Source: Sphingomonas sp. LT1P40 | GTDB taxonomy: Bacteria > Pseudomonadota > Alphaproteobacteria > Sphingomonadales > Sphingomonadaceae | Direction of reading: 5' to 3' | DNA length: 64,000 nt | NCBI RefSeq assembly: GCF_036663835.1 | Contig: NZ_JAXOJT010000001.1 | Coordinates: 2,272,856-2,336,855 of the forward strand | Shown here: positions 43,381 to 53,347 of the stretch, piece after piece | Position numbering within the stretch: position 1 is the first letter of the stretch | Layout: the number at the start of each line of letters is the position of its first letter | Made by a program: the position numbers and the translations under genes | The notes under the pieces: model-generated | What the model saw: only the letters and a program-made list of their open reading frames with translations | The model's database searches: none | What the model was told of the DNA's origin: nothing

Positions 43381-45015
43381 TCAACGATCGAGCGCTGCTT
43401 CACACCGGAAGCTGCTCGCCGAAAGCGTCGATCCGGTCCCGCGGTACACCGCCCGCTGCGGATAAGGGCAGAGCGGTCGCTGCATGTCGATCTTGCCCGC
43501 ATCCTCGCTGCCGAATTTGGTCGCCACGATGCGATCGGGCACCTCGCCCTTGTCGGCCCACGCGATCAACGCGGAGAACAGGTCGTGCTGCGCGTCGTCG
43601 GAAGGCGGGCGTGGCGGAATGCCCAGCGTGGCGTTGAATGCATCCGGCCCTGTTCCGCCGCCACAATGCATCATCCCCGGGGCAAGGAACAGGCGCGCGC
43701 TGTCGGCAAGTTTGCCCGCGCCGCCCATCTGCGCGGCGTGACGGTCGAAAAAGGCTACCGACTGGCCAGGCGCGACGAGGGTGTCGGCCAGGCCGTGATA
43801 GACGATCAGCTTGCCGCCACGCGCGGCGAACGCCGCCAGACTACCGCGCGTCGCATCGTTGACGATGGGGTCCAGCCGCGCGTTGACCGTCGGCATGTCG
43901 CGGTCGAAGTCGAAGTTCTTCCAGTCCCAATTGGGGCCGAACACCCATTTGAACAGCGCACCGAAGGGCGGCTGGTCATTGATCGGCTTTTGCAGGAAGG
44001 ACCAGCCGAATGTGTCAGGCATTTCGCTGCCTGGCAGCCAGCCATAATAGGTCGGCTTCCCGTCCCGGTCGGTGGGTCCGGAATAGAAGGCGCGCGCGGT
44101 CGAGACCTCACCCTCGGTCAAGCAAGCGTCCGATGCCGCGCCCTTGCATTGCAGGACCCGGGGGTCGAACTTGCAGCTCATGGGGTCCGAGATGAACCGG
44201 TCGCCCGCCAGCCCGTGCCCCTGCCGCCAGCAGCCGGCGATGGCGGCCTTGTTGAGCAGCTTCAGCTTCGCTTCCGAAAGGAGGCGACCGGGGGTGCTAT
44301 TCGCGGACGCATAGTTCCACAGCACTGCGGCATGGCCCCAGGTCCGGTCGATTACCGGCGCGCCCACCAGAATGCCGTCATAGTCGCCCGGGTAATGGAG
44401 CGCTTCGATCAAGCCCATCTGGCCGCCGGTCGAACAGCCGGTGTAATAGGATCGCCGGGCGTCCTGCCCGTAAAACGCCGTGGTGATCGCCTTGCCCGTC
44501 ATCGTCATGACATGAGTCGACAGCCGTCCCCAATCGCGCCACTTTCGCGGCTGTCCGATCAGCGCGTCGCCCTCAAGCGGCGTGGCGGGGGCGGTTCCTG
44601 CATCGGTCGTCACGGTCGCAAATCCGCGCCGCAGCCCTTCGACCATGCCCGAATAGCCAAGCGCGAACGTGCCTGCAAAACCGCCGCTGCCATTGCCGTG
44701 AAAAACGCCGGTCCAGCCCTGTGCCGGCAACCACAGCTCAACGCCGATGTCTGAACCGGGTTCGGATCGCACCCGGGCGACGACGCGGCAGAAGCTGCGA
44801 TAGCCGGGGACATCGCCCGCGATCGTCGTCTCAGGCGACTTGGCGGGCACCAGCGCCGCGCTGGCGATCGTCGTGTCGCGCAGCTTTAGCCCCGCAAGCG
44901 CCGTGCAGCGTGCGGCGGCGTCGGCGGTGGGTTTGCGGGCCTGCGCCAGCGCCGCGCCCGGGACCGTCCAGATCGCGGTCGCCGCGAGCAGGGCGAGGCA
45001 GTGGTAGCGCTTCAT
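43381..45015 (-). CDS. Tannase/feruloyl esterase family hydrolase, secreted
   Basis: 544 residues from ATG 45015 with GGAG six bases upstream; further in-frame ATGs to 45048 exist. Signal peptide MKRYHCLALLAATAIWTVPG. The mature protein has the tannase-family nucleophile motif GCSTGGQMGL, paired cysteines (SFCRVVAR, CWRQGHG, CKFDPR, CLTEGE), the acidic residue in YHGLADTLVAPGQ and the histidine in PGMMHCGGGTGPD. The family hydrolyses ester bonds of phenolic or other organic acids outside the cytoplasm. It ends a minus-strand cluster with transporter, CoA ligase and dehydrogenase genes. Confidence 0.9.
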   Translation of the reverse strand: MKRYHCLALLAATAIWTVPGAALAQARKPTADAAARCTALAGLKLRDTTIASAALVPAKSPETTIAGDVPGYRSFCRVVARVRSEPGSDIGVELWLPAQGWTGVFHGNGSGGFAGTFALGYSGMVEGLRRGFATVTTDAGTAPATPLEGDALIGQPRKWRDWGRLSTHVMTMTGKAITTAFYGQDARRSYYTGCSTGGQMGLIEALHYPGDYDGILVGAPVIDRTWGHAAVLWNYASANSTPGRLLSEAKLKLLNKAAIAGCWRQGHGLAGDRFISDPMSCKFDPRVLQCKGAASDACLTEGEVSTARAFYSGPTDRDGKPTYYGWLPGSEMPDTFGWSFLQKPINDQPPFGALFKWVFGPNWDWKNFDFDRDMPTVNARLDPIVNDATRGSLAAFAARGGKLIVYHGLADTLVAPGQSVAFFDRHAAQMGGAGKLADSARLFLAPGMMHCGGGTGPDAFNATLGIPPRPPSDDAQHDLFSALIAWADKGEVPDRIVATKFGSEDAGKIDMQRPLCPYPQRAVYRGTGSTLSASSFRCEAALDR

Positions 45016-45044
45016 GATCTTCTCCATCCTCATGTCAGCCACGC

Positions 45045-46355
45045 TCATGCCGCGCCAGTCGCCGAGGATCGCTTGATCAGCCGGGCGAGCCACAGAAACA
45101 GCAGAGCGGCGACGAGATACATCGGCGCCAGCGCGTAAAAGGCCATCTGCAGCGAATGACCGCCATAATCTGGGCGGAAGAAATCGCTGGCGACACCCAC
45201 GAACGTCGGGCCGAGGCCGAGGCCGACAAGGTTCATGACCAGCAGCAGCAACGCGCCGGAAATCACCCGCGCGCCCGGAGCGACCTCGCCCTGCACGAAC
45301 GTCACCGTCGCGGGGAGGAAGAAGGAATTGAGGAACAGTGGCACGAACAGGAGCGCAAGCGCGACCTCCCATCGGTCGGCTGCCGCAAAGCCGAGAAAAA
45401 AGGGCAGTGCCAGCACCAGCGACAGCGCCGGAATCGTCGCATAGGCCGCCTTGTTCCGGACGGCATAGCGATCGATCAGCTTGCCCGAGACAAAGATGCC
45501 CGTGCCCATGCCGAGTCCGACCGCCAAAGCATACCAGATCGCAACCTCGTCCAGCGTCATGCCCTTTTCGCGCATCAGGAACAGGGTCGCAAAGTTGGCC
45601 AACCCATAAGTGATGAAATTGGCGGCACCGCTGGCGAGCGCGGCGACCGCCAGCAACTTGTTACTGAAAAATCCGCTGATCGATTGGCCGAAGCTCGGTT
45701 CCGGACGGGTGCTGACGGCGGCTGGTGCGGGATCATAGCGGCCGCGGACCGGCTCGGGCACGAGGAAATAGACGAGGATCGCCGTGACGATACCGATCGC
45801 GCCCACGACATAGAACGGCACCCGCCAGTCATAGGCTGCCGCCAGCGATGCGCCAAAGGCCACGCCCAAAGCAGAACCGATCGGCGGGCCGAGGTTGAAG
45901 ATGCCCATCGCGGTGCCCCGCCGTTCGCGCGGGAAGGTGTCGGAGATGATCGCGTAAGAAGGCGGCACCCCGCCCGCCTCGCCGATGCCGACTGCCATGC
46001 GGGCGGCGGCGAGCTGGCCGTAATTGCCCGCCATGCCGCAAGCGATGGTCGCACCGCTCCACAGGCCGCAGGCAAGCGACAGAATTTTGGTCCGGTTCGA
46101 GCGGTCCGCCAGCCAGCCGACCGGAATCGCAATGAAGCAATAAAACAATGCGAAGTAAAAGCCGGTGACATAGCCGAGCTGGCTGTCCGTGATCTGCAAC
46201 CCGTCCTGAATCGGTTTCGCCAGAATGGAGACCAGCTGGCGATCAAGGAAGTTTAGCACATAGACAAAGCACAGCATGCCCAGCACGAAGCCGGAATGGC
46301 CGTGTCGGACGGTATCTGCACCCGCCTGGTGATGCGGCATGTGGTCGGTCGCCAT
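45045..46355 (-). CDS. MFS transporter (Spns-like/organic acid type)
   Basis: 436 residues from ATG 46355; about twelve membrane segments. VLNFLDRQLVSILAKPIQDG near the start and GWLADRSNRTKILSLACGLW in the 2-3 loop are typical of MFS proteins of the Spinster/ACS kind, with RMAVGIGEAGGVPPSYAIIS in helix 4-5. Such proteins sit in sphingomonad catabolic clusters next to TonB receptors and are taken to import the substrate across the inner membrane. 29 bp from the esterase gene, 16 bp after the dehydrogenase gene. Confidence 0.9.
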   Translation of the reverse strand: MATDHMPHHQAGADTVRHGHSGFVLGMLCFVYVLNFLDRQLVSILAKPIQDGLQITDSQLGYVTGFYFALFYCFIAIPVGWLADRSNRTKILSLACGLWSGATIACGMAGNYGQLAAARMAVGIGEAGGVPPSYAIISDTFPRERRGTAMGIFNLGPPIGSALGVAFGASLAAAYDWRVPFYVVGAIGIVTAILVYFLVPEPVRGRYDPAPAAVSTRPEPSFGQSISGFFSNKLLAVAALASGAANFITYGLANFATLFLMREKGMTLDEVAIWYALAVGLGMGTGIFVSGKLIDRYAVRNKAAYATIPALSLVLALPFFLGFAAADRWEVALALLFVPLFLNSFFLPATVTFVQGEVAPGARVISGALLLLVMNLVGLGLGPTFVGVASDFFRPDYGGHSLQMAFYALAPMYLVAALLFLWLARLIKRSSATGAA

Positions 46356-46371
46356 CGGCTTCAATCCCTTC

Positions 46372-47226
46372 CTATCCGTTCCGTTTCGTTTCGATCCAGC
46401 CGGCGCGGCCCCTGCCACCGCCCAGCCCGGCGGCGACGCGCTGCTTCAGCAGCGCGGGCGGGCGGAACCGCTCGCCATAGGCATCGTGCAGGATATCCTG
46501 CACCTGCAGGCACAGATCGGATGTGACGATATCCATCATTGCGAACGGGCCAACCGGGTGGCCCAGGCCGAGGCGACACGCGGCATCGAGATCGGCCGGC
46601 GTCGCAACGCCCTCCTCGACCAGCTTGACCGCTTCGATCAGCAGGGCGTGCAGCATCCGGTTGACCGCGAAACCCGCCACGTCCTTGATCCTGACCGGCT
46701 GCTTGCCGATCGCGCTCAGTACGCTCGTCACTTCGTCCACCACCGCATCGTCGGTGGCAAAGCCGGGGATCACCTCGACCAGCTTCATGCGCGAGACCGG
46801 CGAGAAATAATGGGTGCCGAGGAAACGCGCGCGGCGATCGGGCGTCACAGCAGCGGCCAGCGTGGAAATGGGCAGGGTCGAGGTGTTCGACGCGATGATG
46901 CACATCGACTGGCACGCTTCGTCGAGCGCGCGCAGCACGGCGGTCTTTGCATCGAGCGATTCGTAGACCGCTTCGGTAACCAGCGCACAGTCGCTCATCG
47001 CGGCAATCGCGGAGACGGGTTGAATGCGGGTCAGCGCCGCCTCTGCTGCTTCGGTCGTGTAAAATTCCCGGGAGACACCCTTGTCAAGGATCCCGCGAAG
47101 CCGCTCGACCGCGCTGGCCAGCGCGTCCTCGCTGCGGTCGTGCAGCAAGACGTCATGACCGGCGAGCGCAAAGACCAGCGCGATCTCCGCCCCCATCAGC
47201 CCCGCGCCGACGACACCCGCCTTCAC
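46372..47226 (-). CDS. 3-hydroxyacyl-CoA (3-hydroxybutyryl-CoA) dehydrogenase
   Basis: 284 residues from GTG 47226, which overlaps the upstream ligase stop (GTGA) after a GGAGGAG. NAD-binding GVVGAGLMGAEIALVFALAG, catalytic His in GTHYFSPVSRMKLVEVI, the AGFAVNRMLHALL hinge and LGLGHPVGPFAMMD match 3-hydroxybutyryl-CoA dehydrogenase. It would oxidise a 3-hydroxyacyl-CoA to the 3-keto form. Translational coupling to an acetoacetyl-CoA synthetase suggests both act in one route. Confidence 0.93.
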   Translation of the reverse strand: MKAGVVGAGLMGAEIALVFALAGHDVLLHDRSEDALASAVERLRGILDKGVSREFYTTEAAEAALTRIQPVSAIAAMSDCALVTEAVYESLDAKTAVLRALDEACQSMCIIASNTSTLPISTLAAAVTPDRRARFLGTHYFSPVSRMKLVEVIPGFATDDAVVDEVTSVLSAIGKQPVRIKDVAGFAVNRMLHALLIEAVKLVEEGVATPADLDAACRLGLGHPVGPFAMMDIVTSDLCLQVQDILHDAYGERFRPPALLKQRVAAGLGGGRGRAGWIETKRNG

Positions 47227-49280
47227 GACTCCTCCCCGGCGCGTCGAGCCGCTCGCGCCTCGGCCTCGCTCTGCCATTGCTGTGCCTGATCGATGTACCA
47301 CGGCAATACTTCGGGCGTTGCGGTCGCATCCGCGCTGACCACCTTCGCAACGGGCCAACCGGCAAACAATCGCTTGATCGGCAATTCCTGTTTCTTTCCC
47401 GATAACGTTCGCGGAATATCGGGCGCGGCGATCAGCCGGTCAGGCACAAAACGCGGCGACAGGCTGGTGCGGATGGCCACTGCCACCGCTTTTTCCATCG
47501 CGGCATCAACGGACTGGCCCTCGGCCGGCACGACGAACATGATCAGTTGGCTGTCGCCGTTCCCGGTTTCGACGTCGATCATCATTGTGTCGGCAATCTG
47601 TGGCAGTTGTTCGACGGCGGCATAGATTTCGGCAGTCCCCATCCGCACGCCGTGGCGGTTGATCGTTGCGTCGCTGCGGCCGGAAATCGTGCAGCTGCCG
47701 TCCGCGCCAACAGTTAGCCAGTCGCCATGCCGCCAGACGCCCGCCCATTCGCCGAAATACGACTCTCGGTAACGGTTGCCATCGGCATCGCCCCAGAAAT
47801 AAAGCGGCATGCTGGGAAAGGGCCGAGTACAAACCAGCTCGCCGACCTCGCCGATCACCGGGTTGCCCTGTTCGTCCCACGCTTCGATCGCGGCGCCCAG
47901 ATGGCGACATTGCAGCCGTCCGGGCGTGTCGGGCAGCTCGGGGTTGCCGGCCAGGAAGGCGGCGGCGATCTCGGTCCCGCCGCTGACATTGCACCACCAG
48001 ATGTCCGGTCGGCCGAGCGCGGCGAATTGCATCGTGCCCCAACGCTGGACGTCCGGCGGCAGCGGCGATCCCGTGCTGCCGAGCGCGCGGATACGCTCGA
48101 CACCGGGAATGCGGGCGATCTCGATCCCTGCTTTGCGGCAGCTTGCGAAGAATGCCGCGCCGGCGCCGAACCACGTCACGCCGCTGCGCGCCGCAAAATC
48201 CCATAACCCGGTCCAGTCGGGGTCGGCCTTGGTGCCGCTGGGCGAGCCGTCGAACAGGCAGATCGTCGTGCCGCTGAGTAGCCCGCCAACCTGGATGTTC
48301 CACATCACCCAGCCGCTGGCGCTGTACCAATGAAAACGGTCGCCCAGATTGTTGGGCGAGTAGCTTGGCCCCAGATCGAAATGCAGACGACCCGCGGCGG
48401 TGGCCAGCATGACACCGCCATGGCCGTGGACGATAGCCTTGGGCAGGCCGGTGGTGCCGCTGGAATAGAGGATCCACAGCGGATGATCGAACGGCAGCCA
48501 TTCCGGCTCGAACGCGGCGACCGTATCGTCATCACGACCGGTGGCCGCATCGAAAGCGATGGCATCTGGCATCTCGCTCTCGCCATGGCCGCTGGCGACA
48601 AGGAAGAGCGCCTCGATGCAGGGCAGTTGCCGCCGGATCTCGGCAATCACGGCGCTCCGGTCCATCGCCTTGCCAGCATGAAACACACCATCGACCGCGA
48701 TCAGCGCCTTTGGCGTGGTTTGCCGCCAGCGGTCGAGCACCGCGTTCATCCCCATGTCGGGCGAGCACAGGGTCCAAATCGCCCCCAGGCTGGCACAGGC
48801 GAGCAGGCCAACGACCGCCGCCGGAATATTGGGCAGGTACGCGGCGACGCGATCGCCCCGCCCGATCCCGCAAGCTCGGAGTTCGAGCGCGAGCGAGGCC
48901 GCCTGACGCCGAAGCTCCGTCCAGTTCAGCATGACGCTACCGCCGCGCTCATCCATGGCAATGATCGCGGGTTGACCCGCTTCGTCCGCAGCCACCACGT
49001 GGCGAAATACAAGTTGCGCATAATTGACCTGCGCGCCTTCAAACCAGCGCGCGCCCGGCATCGCATCTTCACTGAGGACGGTCGTGAACGGCGTCGGCGA
49101 TTCGATTCCGTCGAATTCCCAGATGCTGCGCCAAAAGCCATCCAGATCATCCACCGACCAGCGGCGCAGATCTTCATAGGTTGCAAATTCCCGCTGGCGC
49201 GTCGCTTTCAACCAATCGCAATACAGACGGATCTGTGGAAGGGGGGCCGAGGGTTCCACGCTGTTAATGGCACCGGTCAT
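47223..49280 (-). CDS. Acetoacetate-CoA ligase (acetoacetyl-CoA synthetase)
   Basis: 685 residues, the length of this family. AMP-binding motif LYSSGTTGLPKAIVHGHGG, GDRFHWYSASGWVMWN, GSTGSPLPPD, then HGDWLTVGADGSCTISGRSD and the C-terminal GKKQELPIKRL with the acyl-adenylate lysine. It activates acetoacetate or a similar short keto/hydroxy acid to its CoA ester. First gene after the promoter of the esterase/MFS/dehydrogenase cluster; the TonB receptor lies 109 bp upstream on the same strand. Confidence 0.93.
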   Translation of the reverse strand: MTGAINSVEPSAPLPQIRLYCDWLKATRQREFATYEDLRRWSVDDLDGFWRSIWEFDGIESPTPFTTVLSEDAMPGARWFEGAQVNYAQLVFRHVVAADEAGQPAIIAMDERGGSVMLNWTELRRQAASLALELRACGIGRGDRVAAYLPNIPAAVVGLLACASLGAIWTLCSPDMGMNAVLDRWRQTTPKALIAVDGVFHAGKAMDRSAVIAEIRRQLPCIEALFLVASGHGESEMPDAIAFDAATGRDDDTVAAFEPEWLPFDHPLWILYSSGTTGLPKAIVHGHGGVMLATAAGRLHFDLGPSYSPNNLGDRFHWYSASGWVMWNIQVGGLLSGTTICLFDGSPSGTKADPDWTGLWDFAARSGVTWFGAGAAFFASCRKAGIEIARIPGVERIRALGSTGSPLPPDVQRWGTMQFAALGRPDIWWCNVSGGTEIAAAFLAGNPELPDTPGRLQCRHLGAAIEAWDEQGNPVIGEVGELVCTRPFPSMPLYFWGDADGNRYRESYFGEWAGVWRHGDWLTVGADGSCTISGRSDATINRHGVRMGTAEIYAAVEQLPQIADTMMIDVETGNGDSQLIMFVVPAEGQSVDAAMEKAVAVAIRTSLSPRFVPDRLIAAPDIPRTLSGKKQELPIKRLFAGWPVAKVVSADATATPEVLPWYIDQAQQWQSEAEARAARRAGEES

Positions 49281-49389
49281 CGAGTGGCGAACCTTGGCTT
49301 ATTTTCATCTAATCGTGGTCGGCGCTGCCCGAAAGCAGTGCCGACAGCGGGATAGGCGGGCGGCCCGGTCACCGCGCCGCCCACATGGT

Positions 49390-52035
49390 TCAGAATGATG
49401 TCCGCAGACTTACCGCCGCGTAGCGACCGATCGGATTATAAGCACCGCCGATGCCGTCGGTGCCCGGGAAATAGGGCGGCGTCGCGTCAAACAGATCGTT
49501 GATCTGCATTCCAAACTCCGTTCCCTTGACGAACCATGTGTCCGGCAACCGCACCGACAGACGCAGGTCGACGGTCGTATAGCCTTTCGCCTCGTAAAGG
49601 CTCGATCCCGTCGGGGTAGCGAAAGACGCGGTCACGCCGCTGCGATGATTGACGAAATTCACGAAGGTGACCGGCCCTGCGGTGATCCCCAGCGTGGTGC
49701 GCAGCGTCGCGCGCGGAATGCCCGCCTCCAGTGAGTCACTCTCCGCCGACGTGGGCGACAGCTGATTGCTATAGTTCAGGATATAGTTGCCCGCGATCCC
49801 GCCAAAGATTGTCCCGATCCCCACCGGCTGTCGATAGCGCACGTCGAAGTCGATCCCGTTGGTCTTGCGCACGCCGAAATTGCCCTGGCGCAGGTCGAGG
49901 ATGTTGCCGATCGTGGGCACGGCGGCGAAGGTGTAGAAGAACGGCACGGTGTTGGTGATCGCCGAACTCAGCTGCCCTGCCGTCGGGTTACGGATGACCC
50001 GTGAGGCAAAGGTCGGATCGCTGAACAACAGCGCGCCCAGCCCGGACGGCGTGCCGATCACATTGTCGTATTTGATGTCGTAGAAGGTCACGCTCGCGGT
50101 CAGGTTCGGCGCAAATTTCGGACGAAGATCCACGCCCGCCGACCATGTGCGTGCGGTTTCGGGCGTCAGCGCCTGATTGCCGCCATAGAGCAGGATCGTG
50201 TTGACCTGCGCCGCACCGCGCGATGGATCGCGCGCGCCAAAGGCGTCGACGAGCGCGGCGGCGGAGTAATAGGAGCCCACGGTCGAACCCAGATCGCGAA
50301 GGCCGGGCGCGCGGAACGACCGCCCGAAGCTGCCACGGAGATTGACGCCCTCGACCGGTTCCCAGGTCAAGCCGATCTTAGGATTGCTGGTGGAGCCGAA
50401 GTCGCTGTAATGATCGTAACGGCCCGATAGCGACAGCGCGAGGCTGTGGGCCATTGGCGCGGCATTGCCCTCGCCGAAGATCGGCACGAACAATTCGCCA
50501 TAGATCGACTGGACATTGCGCTCCAGGTCTTCGGGGAAGCCGACCCCACCGCTCTGGCCGCGCTGCATATAGGTTTCGCGGCGATATTCCGCGCCAACGG
50601 CGATCTTGAGTTCACCGCCCGGCAGGTTGGCCAATGGCCCATCCACCTTCACGGCGCCGATGCGCGTGCGCTGGCGATTGACGAAGTCGGTGGGGTTGTT
50701 GAGGATCGCCGCGACCACTGCGGGACTCGTCCCATAGCCGAACGGGTCGAGCGCAGTCGCCGTCGTTGTCCCAGCCGCAGCGGCGGTCAATGCCGTGGTG
50801 TTGATGCCCGGCTGGAAGGTGTCGTTGCGCGACCAGTTGTACGAGCCGTAGATCGTGGCCTTGAAATCGCTCGGCAGGCCGATATCGACCCCCGCCGTGG
50901 CATTGCCGGTGCGCACGCGGAATGTCTGATCGAAATGATCCGCGCCCGCCAGCCGGTCGGGGCGGAAGTCGAAATAGCCGAAGACCGACCCCGTTCCCGG
51001 CGGCGCACGGAAGAACGGGTTGGCGGCGGTAATCAGGACAAAGGTCTGGCCCGGCAGCGCAGCCTGCACCACATCCTTGCGATCCGAATAGAGCACATCC
51101 GCCCATAAGGTTACTGCGCCGAATTCCTGCCGCGCCGAGACGAGCGCGCTGTGCGTGCGGTTCTGCGGCAACAGATCGACGGGGCCGCGCGGGTCGCAGG
51201 TATTCAGGCCCGGTGCCAGGCTGGGCGCTGCGTAGATCGTTCCGGCAAACAGGTTCACGTTCGCATCGGGGCAGACGGCGGAGCGGGTATCGATGCCACC
51301 GGCCCCCCGGAAGTCCAGCGTGCGATAGCTGCGGTCGGCCCCCGTGATATTGCTGTTGTCCTGATATTGATACGCCGCAACGAACGACCCGCTGCCCCAG
51401 TCATGGCCAAAGATGGCGCCCACATTGAACGCGTTATAATCGTCCGCCATGCCAAACCGGACATTCGCCTCAAGTCCGGATACGCGCTTGCGGGTGATGA
51501 AGTTGACCACGCCGGCAACGGCTTCCGACCCATAGATCGCCGACGCACCGTCGGCGACGATCTCGACCCGCTCGATCGCCAGTTCGGGAATGAACGGATA
51601 GTCGGGATTGGTTTGCTGGGTGCTGCCGGAAATCAGGCGATGCCCGTTCATCAGGGGCAGCGTGGCGGCGGTCGGCAGACCGCGCAGGCCCGGCGCGAAC
51701 GATCCGAGCCCACCGTTGCTGACACGCGGGGCGGTGTTGAAGCTGTTGAGCTGCGGCACCGTCGCCAGCAGTTCGGCCGTGCTCGCCGCGCCAATCAGCT
51801 TGGCGTCTTCGCGCGATACGCTGATCAGTCCCGATCCGGTCGGTGGAATGCCGCGGATGCTGGTGCCGGTCACGACGATCTCGGGATCGGCATCGGCGCT
51901 GCCGTCATCGACCTGCGCGCTGGCGTCGGCGCTCTGGGCATAGGCGGCGGCCGGCAAACCCAGCATCGTCAGCACGATTGCGGAGCGGCACAGCAGGTGC
52001 GCGCGATGGCTCGTGAATATGGCTCGGATCGACAT
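49390..52035 (-). CDS. TonB-dependent outer-membrane receptor
   Basis: 881 residues from ATG 52035 with GGGGAGAG upstream. Signal peptide ends near AAAYAQ, then a TonB-box-like PEIVVTGTSI, a plug domain (LISVSREDAKLIGAASTAEL to VVNFITRKRVSG) and a large barrel ending in SLRTSF, the terminal Phe of outer-membrane proteins. It is of the sphingomonad type that takes up carbohydrates, phenolics or organic acids rather than siderophores. Divergent from the AraC-type regulator and upstream of the acetoacetate ligase cluster, so it probably imports the cluster's substrate. Confidence 0.92.
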   Translation of the reverse strand: MSIRAIFTSHRAHLLCRSAIVLTMLGLPAAAYAQSADASAQVDDGSADADPEIVVTGTSIRGIPPTGSGLISVSREDAKLIGAASTAELLATVPQLNSFNTAPRVSNGGLGSFAPGLRGLPTAATLPLMNGHRLISGSTQQTNPDYPFIPELAIERVEIVADGASAIYGSEAVAGVVNFITRKRVSGLEANVRFGMADDYNAFNVGAIFGHDWGSGSFVAAYQYQDNSNITGADRSYRTLDFRGAGGIDTRSAVCPDANVNLFAGTIYAAPSLAPGLNTCDPRGPVDLLPQNRTHSALVSARQEFGAVTLWADVLYSDRKDVVQAALPGQTFVLITAANPFFRAPPGTGSVFGYFDFRPDRLAGADHFDQTFRVRTGNATAGVDIGLPSDFKATIYGSYNWSRNDTFQPGINTTALTAAAAGTTTATALDPFGYGTSPAVVAAILNNPTDFVNRQRTRIGAVKVDGPLANLPGGELKIAVGAEYRRETYMQRGQSGGVGFPEDLERNVQSIYGELFVPIFGEGNAAPMAHSLALSLSGRYDHYSDFGSTSNPKIGLTWEPVEGVNLRGSFGRSFRAPGLRDLGSTVGSYYSAAALVDAFGARDPSRGAAQVNTILLYGGNQALTPETARTWSAGVDLRPKFAPNLTASVTFYDIKYDNVIGTPSGLGALLFSDPTFASRVIRNPTAGQLSSAITNTVPFFYTFAAVPTIGNILDLRQGNFGVRKTNGIDFDVRYRQPVGIGTIFGGIAGNYILNYSNQLSPTSAESDSLEAGIPRATLRTTLGITAGPVTFVNFVNHRSGVTASFATPTGSSLYEAKGYTTVDLRLSVRLPDTWFVKGTEFGMQINDLFDATPPYFPGTDGIGGAYNPIGRYAAVSLRTSF

Positions 52036-52196
52036 GATGTTTCTCTCCCCTCCTCTGATCCACCCATGTTGTGGGTGTTGTCGTTGCCGCACTGTGGCGA
52101 CTTGCTGCTTTTCTTATGGTCTGACACACAGGGTTGTAAGCGCATTGGCGGACAACGCTGTGTCTTGAACGGACAGGCGGGAGAGGATCGGTAACG

Positions 52197-53270
52197 ATGG
52201 TTGAGGTCATAAAAGATGAAGGCGGATCCGCAGCGCGCACTGGCCGGGTCGGTTTTCCATCGCTCAACCAGCGCATCTTTGCGCCGTTCAAGCTGGCGAC
52301 GGTGATCGACGCGGTTGCGAACCGCGGCATCACGCCCGAAGCAGTGCTGGATCGAACCGGGCTGACGCTCGCAGAAGTGCGCGATCCGCACACGCTGACA
52401 TCGATTGGGCAGTATCTGATCGCGTGCGAGAATATCGTGGCGGACGGTGCCGTGTTCGCCGACGCCTTCGCCATCGGATCGCGCCTGCACCTGTCCGCTT
52501 ATGGCATGTACGGTTATGCGCTGATGTGCTCCCCCACCATGCGCGATTTTTTCGATTTCGCCGTTCGATATCAACCACTCGCTACCCCCACAGTACGCCT
52601 GGAATGGCGGGCTGAGGGTGACGTCGCGATCTGGCAATTCCGGGAAATCTATCGCGACGTGATGAGCAGCGATGTGCGCACCTTCCTGGTGCGGCAGCAG
52701 ATGAAGATGACCTACACGCATATCCGCGACACAGCGGGAACCGACAATCTGCCCGTCCGTGCCTTGTTCGCCTTGCTCGAAGATGCCCATGCGGCGGAGG
52801 ACGAGCGGGAACTCTCCTGCCCAAGCCTCTACGCCCAGGCGGCGAACGAACTTCATTATCCCATTGGCATCCTCGACCAGACCCCGGAACTGGGCAATCG
52901 CCTGACCAGGACCATGCTCGAAGAGACTTGCGAGCGCCTGATTGGTCAGTCACGAATTTCCTCCGGCCTGTCGGGAGAGGTGTATCAACTCCTGCTTAAC
53001 GCCCCCAGCCAGTTTCCATCGATGACGGCGGTCGCGGCGCAATTGGGCTTGCAGGAGCGGACGTTGCGCCGCCGTCTGGCTGCCGAGGATTCAAGCTACG
53101 GCGCGATCCTCGATGACGTCCGCCGCAAGCTGGCAATCGAATATTTGCAGACAACCCGCATGAGCGTGGACGACGTTGCCTGGAAGGTAGGTTTCAGCGA
53201 CAGCGCCAATCTGCGCCGCGCGATCCGGCGCTGGACCGGACAGACAATTGGCGAAATTCGTTCGCGATGA
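52197..53270 (+). CDS. AraC family transcriptional regulator (OruR/ArgR-like, arabinose-binding-type N-domain)
   Basis: 357 residues. Residues 40-230 match the N-terminal domain of the OruR/QdhR-type AraC regulators (TSIGQYLIACENIVADGAVF, HLSAYGMYGYALMCSPTMRD); residues 260-350 hold two HTH motifs (MTAVAAQLGLQERTLRRRLA and SVDDVAWKVGFSDSANLRRA). It is divergent from the TonB receptor, 161 bp apart, and is the likely regulator of that receptor and the genes behind it. Effector unknown. Confidence 0.92.
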   Translation: MVEVIKDEGGSAARTGRVGFPSLNQRIFAPFKLATVIDAVANRGITPEAVLDRTGLTLAEVRDPHTLTSIGQYLIACENIVADGAVFADAFAIGSRLHLSAYGMYGYALMCSPTMRDFFDFAVRYQPLATPTVRLEWRAEGDVAIWQFREIYRDVMSSDVRTFLVRQQMKMTYTHIRDTAGTDNLPVRALFALLEDAHAAEDERELSCPSLYAQAANELHYPIGILDQTPELGNRLTRTMLEETCERLIGQSRISSGLSGEVYQLLLNAPSQFPSMTAVAAQLGLQERTLRRRLAAEDSSYGAILDDVRRKLAIEYLQTTRMSVDDVAWKVGFSDSANLRRAIRRWTGQTIGEIRSR

Positions 53271-53347
53271 GCGCCAGTCTTTCAGGAACGGGATTTGCTG
53301 TCATTCGGGCTTGTGCGTCACCCGGCCGATCCGCTTCAGGACCCCGA

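Noticed and set aside
48330..49355. 341-codon plus-strand open frame
   Set aside because: Antisense to the acetoacetate-CoA ligase.
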